Assembly (NCBI GenBank): GCA_964501365.1
Contig: CAZCST010000007.1
Span: forward strand, 48,168 to 112,167
Source of the DNA: CAZAMB01 sp964501365
GTDB lineage: Bacteria > Planctomycetota > Phycisphaerae > UBA1845
Direction of reading: 5' to 3'
Length of the DNA stretch: 64,000 nt
Part shown: positions 25,067 to 33,066 of the stretch, in pieces
Position numbering within the stretch: the first letter of the stretch is position 1
How the letters are laid out: every line of letters starts with the position of its first letter
Notes under the pieces: generated by a model
Told to the model about the DNA's origin: nothing
Database searches by the model: none
Seen by the model: only the letters and a program-made list of their open reading frames with translations
Made by a program: the position numbers and the translations under genes

Positions 25067-28054
25067 ATGTTTGCATTGGAACGACTCAAGAGGTTGGGGG
25101 CGGTTGTGCTTTTGGCGTTTTGCGGGCAGAGCTACGCCGCACGGGAGGCTGCCGAAACGGCCGAGTCGCCATCTCCCCAGGTTGCAGAGGAGGCGGTGCC
25201 GGTCGCGCTCAGCCCCCACATGGTTTTTGAGCGTGTGATCGTGGGTGCGGACGGAGTAATGCGGAGTGCGCCAGCGGATGACGGCGGGGTGGCCGGGGCG
25301 GGCGAGCGGCTGATTTACAGCAATACGCTCGGCATTTACTCGATCAACTTTCCGACGAACCAGCCGGTGTCGGATGATATCGCGACAACTGCGCCGAACG
25401 GATGCGCGCTGAAACGGTATCGGTTCAAGGTGGTGGGCAAGGTTCTGCCCACGGGCGCGACGGGGCCCTTTACGGTCACCTATGGTCTGTACACGACCTG
25501 TCCGCTGGCCGTGGGATCGAACAATGCAACGCGGGACTTGGTGAGAATTCCGGGAACTGAGGGCGTTCTCAATTTTCCGGACGACGGGCCTCGCCTCATC
25601 GAACATATCGTGCCGGCGCAGACGCCGGTGGCACTTCCCACGAATGTGTATTTGTCGCTGCGATTCAATCGCGGCAATTGTGGAACGGTGGTCGGGGCGC
25701 CGGCCATGATCGGATACTCCGGCGACATTTGGGACTTTCCGGGTTTTCCGTGCAACGGATTTCTTGGCGGTTTTCCTGAGTTGCCGCACGCGAGTTTCTG
25801 GGCGGAGATGTTTGGCAGCGACGATTGCGCGGAAACGTTTGTCGCCTACAAAGCCGAACGGCCGTCGGGAGGCGATGCAACTCTCGGCGCGAATGTACAG
25901 GGCGTCGATGACGCGAAACTCATCGTGAACGACTGCCAGATGACCGGATATGAGGTTGCCGTGAAAGGTTTGGGCTTTTACACGTTTGATTTACGGCGGG
26001 CTTGTACCGGCCAAATCATCGAGGGAACAGAGCGAACATTTCAAGTGAACGCCAGCACCGTGCCGCAGCTTCAGGTGGCCCGGTTCAACTTTGACCCGCC
26101 AATCCCTTTGAACACCGACAGCGTCTATCTGGGTTTCAAATGCACCTCAAACAGTTCCGGCGCGATCGTTGCCGGAATCCGACCCATCATTGGCGAAAGC
26201 GGTAGCGATTATTTCAAAAGCACCGCGAATGGATGCGAAGTAGTCCCGCCGACCACGGGTGTGCATGGGGCCATCAATCTGGCTATTACGTGCGCCGGAA
26301 AATTGCCGAGGGGAGCGTGCTGCGATCCTTATTTGACCGAGTGTCGCGGCGGGCCCGACGACGGCAAGAGATGCCCCGCCAATGCGCTTTGCGTAGGCGG
26401 CGCGGACGATGGGAGGGATTGCAGCCCCAATAAGCCATGTGCTTCGCCCGGCGTCTGCACGCCGTACTGCGCAGCGCCGGGTACATGCGAGGCCGTTTGC
26501 CGGGAGACGACGGAACTGAACTGCCCGTTCCCTCCGCATGAACAGAATCTGCGGCCAAGTTGGCAGGCTGGCAAAGCGTGTGAACCCGATCCCTTCGGCC
26601 CCACCCATTGCGGCTGGGGCCAATGCTGCGGCATACGCCCCAACTGGCAAGAAGTCTGCGATTTCAGCACCAAGAACTGGTGCGACGCGGCCACACCCGT
26701 CGAGTCGAAAACACTGTGGCAGCTTGGCAATTTCTGTGACACATCCTGTCCGCATGTCGACTGCATCGGAGCGACTGGATCGTGCTATATCACGCATCCT
26801 ACTGCGGGCTGTAACGATCCATTCTGCTGCAGTGCAGCCTGTTCCATTCCCGGTCCGGCGGCCGCATTTTGTTGCAATACGGCCTGGGACGAAACGTGCG
26901 TGTACTATGCCGAATTTCATTGCTCGCAACCTCCTCCCAATGACCAATGCGACGGAGCCTTGACGATACCCATGCCGGGAAGCAAAGCCACCAGCAATAT
27001 CAAAGCAACGACAACCCCACGCGAGCCGGGTTTTTGTTGCAATAATGGCGCGGGGGCTTGTGTCGGCGGCAGCAACGCCGGAGATGCCTGCATTGTGAAT
27101 CAAGATTGCGCCAGCAGCGTGTGTAGCGAACAAATTCCCACCCCCGGCGGTCAGGGCCTGGGGACCATCTGGTTTAAGTTCGTCCAACCGGTGGGCCAAA
27201 CTTCGGCGGGAATCAGCACCTGCACCAGCAATTCGCCGGCGCTGGATTCGATCCTGCAAGTGTTCACGGTTGGCGACAACTCGTCGCCACAGGCCGCTTG
27301 CAATTCGCTGACACCGATTGCGTGCAACGACGACACGGCGAACTGCGGATCGACGGGAAGGAATTCGCGGGTTTGCCTGCGAAATCTCACACCCGGCACA
27401 ACCTATTACATTGAGCTGGCGGCCAAGACGGAAAATCGGCTCGGCCAGTACATCGTAACTATTTCCACAGTGTGCAATGGAACGACACCTTCATGTCCGA
27501 ACTGTCCGGTTGGTGATGTTGCCTTCGTCAATCCTCCGAACAACGTTGTCGACGCTCGGCGTCCATTTCCGCCGAACAGTCCGCAATCTCAAGAGGGAAT
27601 ACGAACGATTGTGGCAACTGCACCCGGCGGCGCATCGAAGGAATGCTGGTCGATTTGTCAGTCGCCGGACATCCCCGCGTTCGTTCAGATTGTGAGCGTC
27701 GTGGAAGCACCACCCGGCACGTACGCGATTCAATTGAATCAGGCAATTGCGCCAGGCGCGGTTGCCCTGATCACCTACACCGACAAGGACGGCTACAAAT
27801 CCGTCGGCCGGATCATTGCCCATCCAGGCAATGTGACCGCGGATTCGCAAACGAACGGGGCCGATGTTCTCTTGCTCGTGGACTTCCTAAATGGAGTCGG
27901 GACGCTGCCGTGGGGAATGTACAGTGGGGACTTGAATCACAACGGCCTCATCGAGCCATCGGATATTCTCACCTTGATTGACCTGCTCAATGGCGCGAAC
28001 GGATTTACCGTTTGGTACGGGACGGAGAAGCCCGAAGCGGCGGGATGCCCATAA
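25067..28054 (+). CDS. Large secreted Cys-rich protein with C-terminal dockerin-like domain
   Basis: 995 residues. A signal peptide (ALERLKRLGAVVLLAFCGQSYA, residues 3-24) is followed by a beta-rich region with two similar halves of about 190 residues, then Cys-rich modules from about residue 408 (GACCDPYLTECRGG, then CCSAACSIPGPAAAFCC and WDETCVYYAEFHC), a second beta domain (about 640-800), and an ending with two EF-hand-like units: the second, GDLNHNGLIEPSDILTLID, is a dockerin type I repeat, preceded by a degenerate NGADVLLLVDFLNG. Planctomycetes carry many such proteins. Secreted or cell-surface; function unknown. GGGGGA is 6 bp before the ATG; earlier in-frame starts lack a signal sequence. 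Confidence 0.75.
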   Translation: MFALERLKRLGAVVLLAFCGQSYAAREAAETAESPSPQVAEEAVPVALSPHMVFERVIVGADGVMRSAPADDGGVAGAGERLIYSNTLGIYSINFPTNQPVSDDIATTAPNGCALKRYRFKVVGKVLPTGATGPFTVTYGLYTTCPLAVGSNNATRDLVRIPGTEGVLNFPDDGPRLIEHIVPAQTPVALPTNVYLSLRFNRGNCGTVVGAPAMIGYSGDIWDFPGFPCNGFLGGFPELPHASFWAEMFGSDDCAETFVAYKAERPSGGDATLGANVQGVDDAKLIVNDCQMTGYEVAVKGLGFYTFDLRRACTGQIIEGTERTFQVNASTVPQLQVARFNFDPPIPLNTDSVYLGFKCTSNSSGAIVAGIRPIIGESGSDYFKSTANGCEVVPPTTGVHGAINLAITCAGKLPRGACCDPYLTECRGGPDDGKRCPANALCVGGADDGRDCSPNKPCASPGVCTPYCAAPGTCEAVCRETTELNCPFPPHEQNLRPSWQAGKACEPDPFGPTHCGWGQCCGIRPNWQEVCDFSTKNWCDAATPVESKTLWQLGNFCDTSCPHVDCIGATGSCYITHPTAGCNDPFCCSAACSIPGPAAAFCCNTAWDETCVYYAEFHCSQPPPNDQCDGALTIPMPGSKATSNIKATTTPREPGFCCNNGAGACVGGSNAGDACIVNQDCASSVCSEQIPTPGGQGLGTIWFKFVQPVGQTSAGISTCTSNSPALDSILQVFTVGDNSSPQAACNSLTPIACNDDTANCGSTGRNSRVCLRNLTPGTTYYIELAAKTENRLGQYIVTISTVCNGTTPSCPNCPVGDVAFVNPPNNVVDARRPFPPNSPQSQEGIRTIVATAPGGASKECWSICQSPDIPAFVQIVSVVEAPPGTYAIQLNQAIAPGAVALITYTDKDGYKSVGRIIAHPGNVTADSQTNGADVLLLVDFLNGVGTLPWGMYSGDLNHNGLIEPSDILTLIDLLNGANGFTVWYGTEKPEAAGCP

Positions 28055-28098
28055 CCGGACTTTTCAAGAGTAAGGGGCAAGCTACAATGGATCGGAGA

Positions 28099-28112
28099 CC
28101 CCCAATTGGGGG
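28099..28112. repeat. Perfect palindrome CCCCCAATTGGGGG
   Basis: A 14-bp perfect inverted repeat, 45 bp after the dockerin-protein stop. It has no T-run and could be a weak terminator or a protein-binding site. Confidence 0.4.
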
Positions 28113-28161
28113 ATCCCTGTGGCATACCGACACCGCTCCCTCGCGGTCGCGGTACTGATGC

Positions 28162-28180
28162 GTGGGCTGGGCCCACCCTA
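28162..28180. repeat. REP-like palindrome (GTGGGC-TGG-GCCCACCCTA)
   Basis: GTGGGC (28162-28167) pairs with GCCCAC (28171-28176), then CCTACATTAC. It is a copy of the window-wide family. It lies in frame with the downstream gene and would be translated if that gene began at 28119, which is one reason to prefer the later start. Confidence 0.65.
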
Positions 28181-28202
28181 CATTACTCCGAAAGGGCTTT
28201 CG

Positions 28203-30068
28203 TTGAATTCATCGAGCAAACTGCCGGTATTGGTTGGCGGAGTCGCGCTGGCTGTCATGGGAGCGACCTGGTTCTTTTTGCCCAGTCTGCAAAGCGGGCA
28301 GGCCAAGGTGGAGTCGCAGGGTTCGGTACACCTTGAGCGGGCGCGGCGGTTGCTCGATCGCTACAACGCCGAACTGGCGTATCGCTCGCTGGTGCTGGAT
28401 CAGCTTCGCGATGCCGAAGTGGCCGTGGACGCCAAGGACGCCGGCGAGATGGCGGAAAAAATCGCCGACGAATATCAGACCGTGCATACGTCGCTATGGA
28501 CGGCATTCGAGCCAAAAGACTGGCAGAACGGGGCTGGCAAGGCGGTCAAACCGAGTTATGGCAATTTGCCGGGCCAGATACGCGACGGCGTGACGGCGCG
28601 GGCGAAGCTGGTGAAGGAAAATGCGGAGCTGCTCGACGATGCGATGAAGGAAATCGAGGAAGCGCTGCGGATCCAGGCGGGCGGTGCGTCGGGGGCGGAC
28701 TATGCGGAGGCGCTGCGGCTCAAGGGAGTTGCATTGTTCCATCGCGGCATCGCGGAGCAAGTGGCCGCGAGAGTCAAGCGCGAAGAACTGGAACCACTTC
28801 TGGGCGAACTGGACGACCTTGCCCATGAGGCGGAACAACTCAAGTCGCTGCAAGGCGTGCTGGCCGGAAGCAATATCGACGAACAAATCAAGAGCACGCG
28901 CGAAGAGATGACGAAGGCTGAGGCTCGTGTGTCCGCGAAAAAGGATGAACTGGCCAAGCTGGATGGCACGATTCGGGAGCTGGAAAGTCGCGTGGCGTTA
29001 TCGCAGGCCCGGTCCAAGGCGGCGCGGGACGAGATGGATCGGCTTCGGGCGGCCGGCGTCGATTTTTCTGATCCCAACGGTGCGGCAACATTTGCGAAAC
29101 GGCTTGGCGATCAGGATGTTGTTTACCGGGCCGCACTGAAAGAAACCCAGGAGCTTCAGGCCGGATCGCTCCCCAAGGCGCAGATCGACATCACCGGGGA
29201 TTTCCTTCGAGGAAAGTATCTGGAGGACGGCGGTCGGACGCTGACGGTGCAACCGGGCCTCAGTCACCATCAGGCCGAGCGGACCGCGCTGGCGGGAAAG
29301 ATCGAACTCGAGCAGGCGGGCGTTGACGACATTCGGGGTGATCTGCTCAGCCTCGAAAATGCCCGCAAGCCCTACGAATCACAACAGACCCGTGCTTCGC
29401 AACGCCTTCCTGAAATCCAAAAGCTGGCCGGCAAAGTCTATGAGGATGTCAGCCGCGTCGCGTCAGAGGCCGAGGCGATCGAGGAACGCGGACTGAAGTT
29501 CCTCGATCAGTCGGTGACGGCGTCCCAAACGGCGGCGGGACTGGCCGACAAGTGGATTTTGGAAGGCCGTGAAAGTGCGTCGAATTTGAGTCCGGAGGCA
29601 AAGGAACGGTCGGCAGGCAACAGCCGGGCCGACGACGGATGGATCGCAGGGTTTGTCGGGGCGCAAGTGGCGGACGCCAAGAGCGCGAAGGCGTGGATTT
29701 ATTACGATCGCTTCAACGAAGCCAATCGAATCGCCACGGTGCTTGGGCGGGTAACGGATCAGGTCGCGCTGCGCGAAGTGGATGTGGCCGCCGAGCGGAC
29801 CAAGGCCGATGCGGCCAGGGATGCGAGCATCAAAGAAGTCGAACTGGCGATGGCGGCGCTCGAAAAGGCCTACAAGAACGCGGATCGGCACTGGACGCTG
29901 ACGGCGCAGGGCGCGGGCGTCATGTACTTGATGGTGTTGCTTGGTCATGACGATTATCTGGCCGACACGGTGGAAGCATATCGCAATGCGGTCAAGGGAC
30001 GCGAAAGCGATGCGGCGGCGGAAAAATTTGTGAGCCGGCTGCGGGGACTTGAAGCGCGGCAGCCATAG
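28203..30068 (+). CDS. Membrane-anchored coiled-coil protein of unknown function
   Basis: 621 residues from a TTG start with GAAAGGG 6 bp upstream. One N-terminal transmembrane helix (about residues 7-25, LVGGVALAVMGATWFFLPS) is followed by an almost wholly helical, Ala/Glu/Lys/Arg-rich region with heptad patterns (for example about 200-270), and a second hydrophobic stretch near residue 575 (GVMYLMVLLG). It looks like an envelope structural or tethering protein. An open frame to 28119 would add residues coded by a dispersed repeat. No family recognised. Confidence 0.7.
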   Translation: MNSSSKLPVLVGGVALAVMGATWFFLPSLQSGQAKVESQGSVHLERARRLLDRYNAELAYRSLVLDQLRDAEVAVDAKDAGEMAEKIADEYQTVHTSLWTAFEPKDWQNGAGKAVKPSYGNLPGQIRDGVTARAKLVKENAELLDDAMKEIEEALRIQAGGASGADYAEALRLKGVALFHRGIAEQVAARVKREELEPLLGELDDLAHEAEQLKSLQGVLAGSNIDEQIKSTREEMTKAEARVSAKKDELAKLDGTIRELESRVALSQARSKAARDEMDRLRAAGVDFSDPNGAATFAKRLGDQDVVYRAALKETQELQAGSLPKAQIDITGDFLRGKYLEDGGRTLTVQPGLSHHQAERTALAGKIELEQAGVDDIRGDLLSLENARKPYESQQTRASQRLPEIQKLAGKVYEDVSRVASEAEAIEERGLKFLDQSVTASQTAAGLADKWILEGRESASNLSPEAKERSAGNSRADDGWIAGFVGAQVADAKSAKAWIYYDRFNEANRIATVLGRVTDQVALREVDVAAERTKADAARDASIKEVELAMAALEKAYKNADRHWTLTAQGAGVMYLMVLLGHDDYLADTVEAYRNAVKGRESDAAAEKFVSRLRGLEARQP

Positions 30069-30142
30069 GAATGCGAAATGGCGAATGCGGAATGCTGAAT
30101 TGAGGAATTCGACATCGCCGGCGCGACGCACAGTTCAGCCTG

Positions 30143-30148
30143 TACAAT
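30143..30148 (+). promoter_or_regulatory. -10-like hexamer 6 nt before the archease start
   Basis: TACAAT is followed by six bases and the GTG start of archease, the same spacing as at aat and comM. No clear -35 is seen. Confidence 0.3.
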
Positions 30149-30154
30149 GCCCTC

Positions 30155-30577
30155 GTGGCAGATTCCTTTGAGCTATTCGAACACACCGCGGACATGGGCA
30201 TCCGTGTTCGGGCGGACACGCTGGAGGCATTACTCTGGCCTGCCGCAGCGGGCTTGTATGCAGCGTTTGGCGAATTGGTCGCGATTCAGGCTGAGCCAAC
30301 TCCGTTCACCTTTCAAGCGAAGGGTCGCGACGATGCGGTTTTACTTCGCGATTTTCTGACCGAGCTTCTCATCCTCTTCGAACGCGAAAAGAAAATACTG
30401 GTCTGTATTGAATCGGCCTCATTCGGCAATGGGGTTCTGACCGTATCGACAAAAGCGGTGGATGTGGATTTGAAGCGAAGCATCTATTGCCGCGAAGTGA
30501 AGGCTATCACCTATCACGATTTGGAAATTCGCAAGATGGAAAGCGGATACGAAGCGACGTTGATTGTGGACATATGA
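30155..30577 (+). CDS. Archease
   Basis: 140 residues. The start FELFEHTADMGIRVRAD with an acidic His-Thr-Ala-Asp motif, the hydrophobic EALLWPAAAGLYAAFGE helix and the C-terminal acidic VDI are archease features. Archease activates the tRNA/RNA ligase RtcB by speeding its guanylylation and metal exchange. The rtcB gene starts 97 bp downstream, the usual pairing. GTG is the likely start. Confidence 0.9.
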   Translation: MADSFELFEHTADMGIRVRADTLEALLWPAAAGLYAAFGELVAIQAEPTPFTFQAKGRDDAVLLRDFLTELLILFEREKKILVCIESASFGNGVLTVSTKAVDVDLKRSIYCREVKAITYHDLEIRKMESGYEATLIVDI

Positions 30578-30579
30578 TT

Positions 30580-30645
30580 GAATTTGAAATCTCAGATTTC
30601 AAATCTCAAACTTCAGATTTCTGAATTGAGAATTCCGAAATGGAA
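30580..30645. repeat. AT-rich repeat tract (AAATCTCAGATTTC type)
   Basis: A 66-bp tract of alternating TTTGAAATCTCAGATTTC-like phrases with roughly 8-bp periodicity between archease and rtcB. It resembles tracts at 15734-15835 and 63783-63806. Confidence 0.5.
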
Positions 30646-30674
30646 TTGAGAGGCTGATTCCAAGGAAATCGGAC

Positions 30675-32141
30675 ATGTCAAAAACGGAAGGATATTCCGG
30701 GCCGCTGGAGCGGATTGACGACACGCGCTGGCGGATTCCGAAAGCGTATCGCTCCGACATGCGCGTGGATGGAATTATCTACGCAGATGACGCGCTCATC
30801 GATTCAATCAAGAACGACAAAGCGCCGGAGCAGGTGGCGAATGTCGCGTGTCTGCCCGGAATTGTGCGGGCTTCGCTGGCCATGCCGGATATTCACTGGG
30901 GATACGGCTTTTGCATCGGCGGAGTGGCGGCGACCGATCCGGAGCGCGGCGGGGTGATCAGTCCCGGCGGCGTCGGCTACGACATCAATTGCGGAGTGCG
31001 GCTGATTCGCACCAACATCGCGCTGGCCGATGCGAAACCGAAAATGAGCCGACTCGTAGAGGAATTGTACAAAACCGTGCCTTGCGGCGTCGGTCAGGGC
31101 GGCATCGTGCGATTCAACAAGTCCGAGTTATGCAAACTGATGGCCGAGGGGTCACCGTATGTGGTCAAGCGAGGGTTCGGCTGGGACAGCGATCTCGAAG
31201 CCACGGAGGCGGGCGGACTGATTGAAGATGCAGATCCGAGCCTGGTGTCGGATCGGGCGCTGGATCGCGGATCGGACCAATGCGGGACGCTGGGCAGCGG
31301 GAACCACTTCCTCGAAGTGCAGGTCGTTGAGAAAATCGACGACGCGCCTACTGCAAACGTGATGGGACTGTCCGAAGGCAATCTTACGGTGATGATCCAC
31401 TCCGGGTCGCGGGGGCTGGGCTACCAGGTTTGCGAAGACGCGCTGAAGGAATTGCAAGATACGCCGCGGAAGTACGGGATTGAACTTCCGGACAAACAGC
31501 TTGTCTGTGCGCCGGTCCACTCGTCGGAGGGGCAGAAGTATCTGGGGGCGATGCGGGCGGCGGCGAACTTTGCATGGTGCAACCGGCAGATCATGACGCA
31601 CCTTGCTCGTGAGGCGTTTGCGCGAGTGTTTGAACAACCGGCGGAGCGGCTCGGAATGCATTTGATTTACGATGTTGCCCACAACATCGCCAAGATGGAG
31701 CCGTACGATGTCGATGGCCGCAGCACGAAACTTTGCGTACACCGCAAGGGAGCGACGCGGGCGTTTCCTCCGAACCATCCGGAATTGCCGTCGCGGTACA
31801 GGCCGATCGGCCAGCCCGTGCTCGTACCGGGTGATATGGGGCGGGCGAGCTATGTCCTGGTCGGACGTCCTGGCTCGATGGAGCACACTTTTGGCAGCTC
31901 GTGTCACGGTGCGGGCCGATGCATGTCTCGCGGTGCGGCCATTCGGGCGAGCAAGGGCCGCAACATCAAGCAGGAACTCGCCGATCGCGGCGTCATTGCC
32001 CGCGCGCGGGGCCGCACCGGCCTCGAAGAAGAGCAGCCCGACGCCTACAAAGACGTCACGCACGTCGTGGACGTCCTGCACAAAGCCGGCATCAGTCAGA
32101 AGGTCGCCAGACTTCGGCCGGTGGGGGTCATCAAGGGTTGA
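30675..32141 (+). CDS. rtcB: RNA-splicing ligase RtcB
   Basis: 488 residues. Joins RNA 2',3'-cyclic-phosphate and 5'-OH ends in a GTP- and Mn-dependent reaction. Visible catalytic elements: GYDINCGVRLI near residue 103 (metal ligands Asp and Cys), GSGNHFLEV (near 213), IHSGSRGLGYQ (near 241), YDVAHNIAK (near 332), and the guanylylated histidine in SSCHGAGRCM near residue 415. AAGGAAA is a good ribosome binding site. It follows archease, supporting an RNA-repair or tRNA-ligation operon. Confidence 0.95.
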   Translation: MSKTEGYSGPLERIDDTRWRIPKAYRSDMRVDGIIYADDALIDSIKNDKAPEQVANVACLPGIVRASLAMPDIHWGYGFCIGGVAATDPERGGVISPGGVGYDINCGVRLIRTNIALADAKPKMSRLVEELYKTVPCGVGQGGIVRFNKSELCKLMAEGSPYVVKRGFGWDSDLEATEAGGLIEDADPSLVSDRALDRGSDQCGTLGSGNHFLEVQVVEKIDDAPTANVMGLSEGNLTVMIHSGSRGLGYQVCEDALKELQDTPRKYGIELPDKQLVCAPVHSSEGQKYLGAMRAAANFAWCNRQIMTHLAREAFARVFEQPAERLGMHLIYDVAHNIAKMEPYDVDGRSTKLCVHRKGATRAFPPNHPELPSRYRPIGQPVLVPGDMGRASYVLVGRPGSMEHTFGSSCHGAGRCMSRGAAIRASKGRNIKQELADRGVIARARGRTGLEEEQPDAYKDVTHVVDVLHKAGISQKVARLRPVGVIKG

Positions 32142-32172
32142 TGATGACTCCCACGAGGCTCTGTCGGAGTAG

Positions 32173-32829
32173 TTATTCGCCCTTACCCTTTTCGTCGCTG
32201 ACTTTCTTCGATTCGACGACTTTGCCGGTCTTGGCGTCCACGTCGATATCCATCAGTTTCTCACCTGCCAGACAATAGACTCCGAAGACGACCGTGTCCT
32301 TTGCGACTTCGCAGTGGGCCATGACAGCCTTGCCCTTGACGGAATCCTCGGCAATCTTGATCGCAGCCGAAAGCGTGGTTTTGGCCTCGTCCATTGCCTG
32401 AACGCACTTCTTCGCGTCGGCCGGAGTTATGTCATCTTCATCCTTGTCATCTTCGACCTTGGCGCTCCTGGCTTCGTCTTTGCCGGCCTCCTTGGACTCG
32501 ACGACCTTGCCGGTCTTGCCCTCAATGTCGACATCCATCAGCTTGTCGCCGGCCAGACAATGGACACCGAACACCAGCTTGTCCTTGTCGAGTTCGCCTT
32601 CGGCTACGACGGCTTTGCCCTTGCTGGAATCTTCGGCGGCCTTAATGCCGGCAGCGAGGCTGGTCTTGGCGTCGTCCATGGCTTTGACGATTTTCTTTGC
32701 GACCGACGGCGTCATGTCTGCATCGTCGTCATCGTCATCGTCAGCGCGCACGGGGACAGTGCTTACCATTCCCAGCAAGACCAGACCCAACGTCAGGAAC
32801 AGCAAATTTTTGTACGATTTGAGTTGCAT
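32173..32829 (-). CDS. Secreted tandem PepSY-like protein
   Basis: 218 residues. A signal peptide (SYKNLLFLTLGLVLLGMVST region, cleavage after VRA) is followed by a run of seven Asp, then two near-identical modules of about 75 residues (about 38-117 and 137-212), each of the PepSY fold: KIVKAMDDAKTSLAAGIKAAE, VFGVHCLAGDKLMDVDI and GKTGKVVESK. Internal duplication is evident. PepSY domains are thought to inhibit peptidases or bind ions in the envelope. On the opposite strand from rtcB, probably an independent unit. Confidence 0.8.
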   Translation of the reverse strand: MQLKSYKNLLFLTLGLVLLGMVSTVPVRADDDDDDDADMTPSVAKKIVKAMDDAKTSLAAGIKAAEDSSKGKAVVAEGELDKDKLVFGVHCLAGDKLMDVDIEGKTGKVVESKEAGKDEARSAKVEDDKDEDDITPADAKKCVQAMDEAKTTLSAAIKIAEDSVKGKAVMAHCEVAKDTVVFGVYCLAGEKLMDIDVDAKTGKVVESKKVSDEKGKGE

Positions 32830-33066
32830 ACTTGTTTCTCCAGAAAGGTTTCAAAATAAGCCAGCGCACCATGCGCAATAAACCTAGCTCCAAGCTGCCC
32901 AACGCCAATTCGTATTTCACGTTTTGCAAACACGACTGGCAACCCAACCCGAGCCTGAGTGCAATATCGTGCCAGATTATAACCAATGGAAAATCATTGA
33001 AGGCAACATGAACGATTTGTAACGATTCCTTCAGCAGCGACAAAACGCGTCGTTGGAATTCGCGCG

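Noticed and set aside
26147..27259. 370-residue minus-strand open frame
   Set aside because: Antisense to the dockerin protein; Arg/Ala-rich shadow with no signal or domain.
31152..32081. 309-residue minus-strand open frame
   Set aside because: Antisense to rtcB, which is unmistakable.
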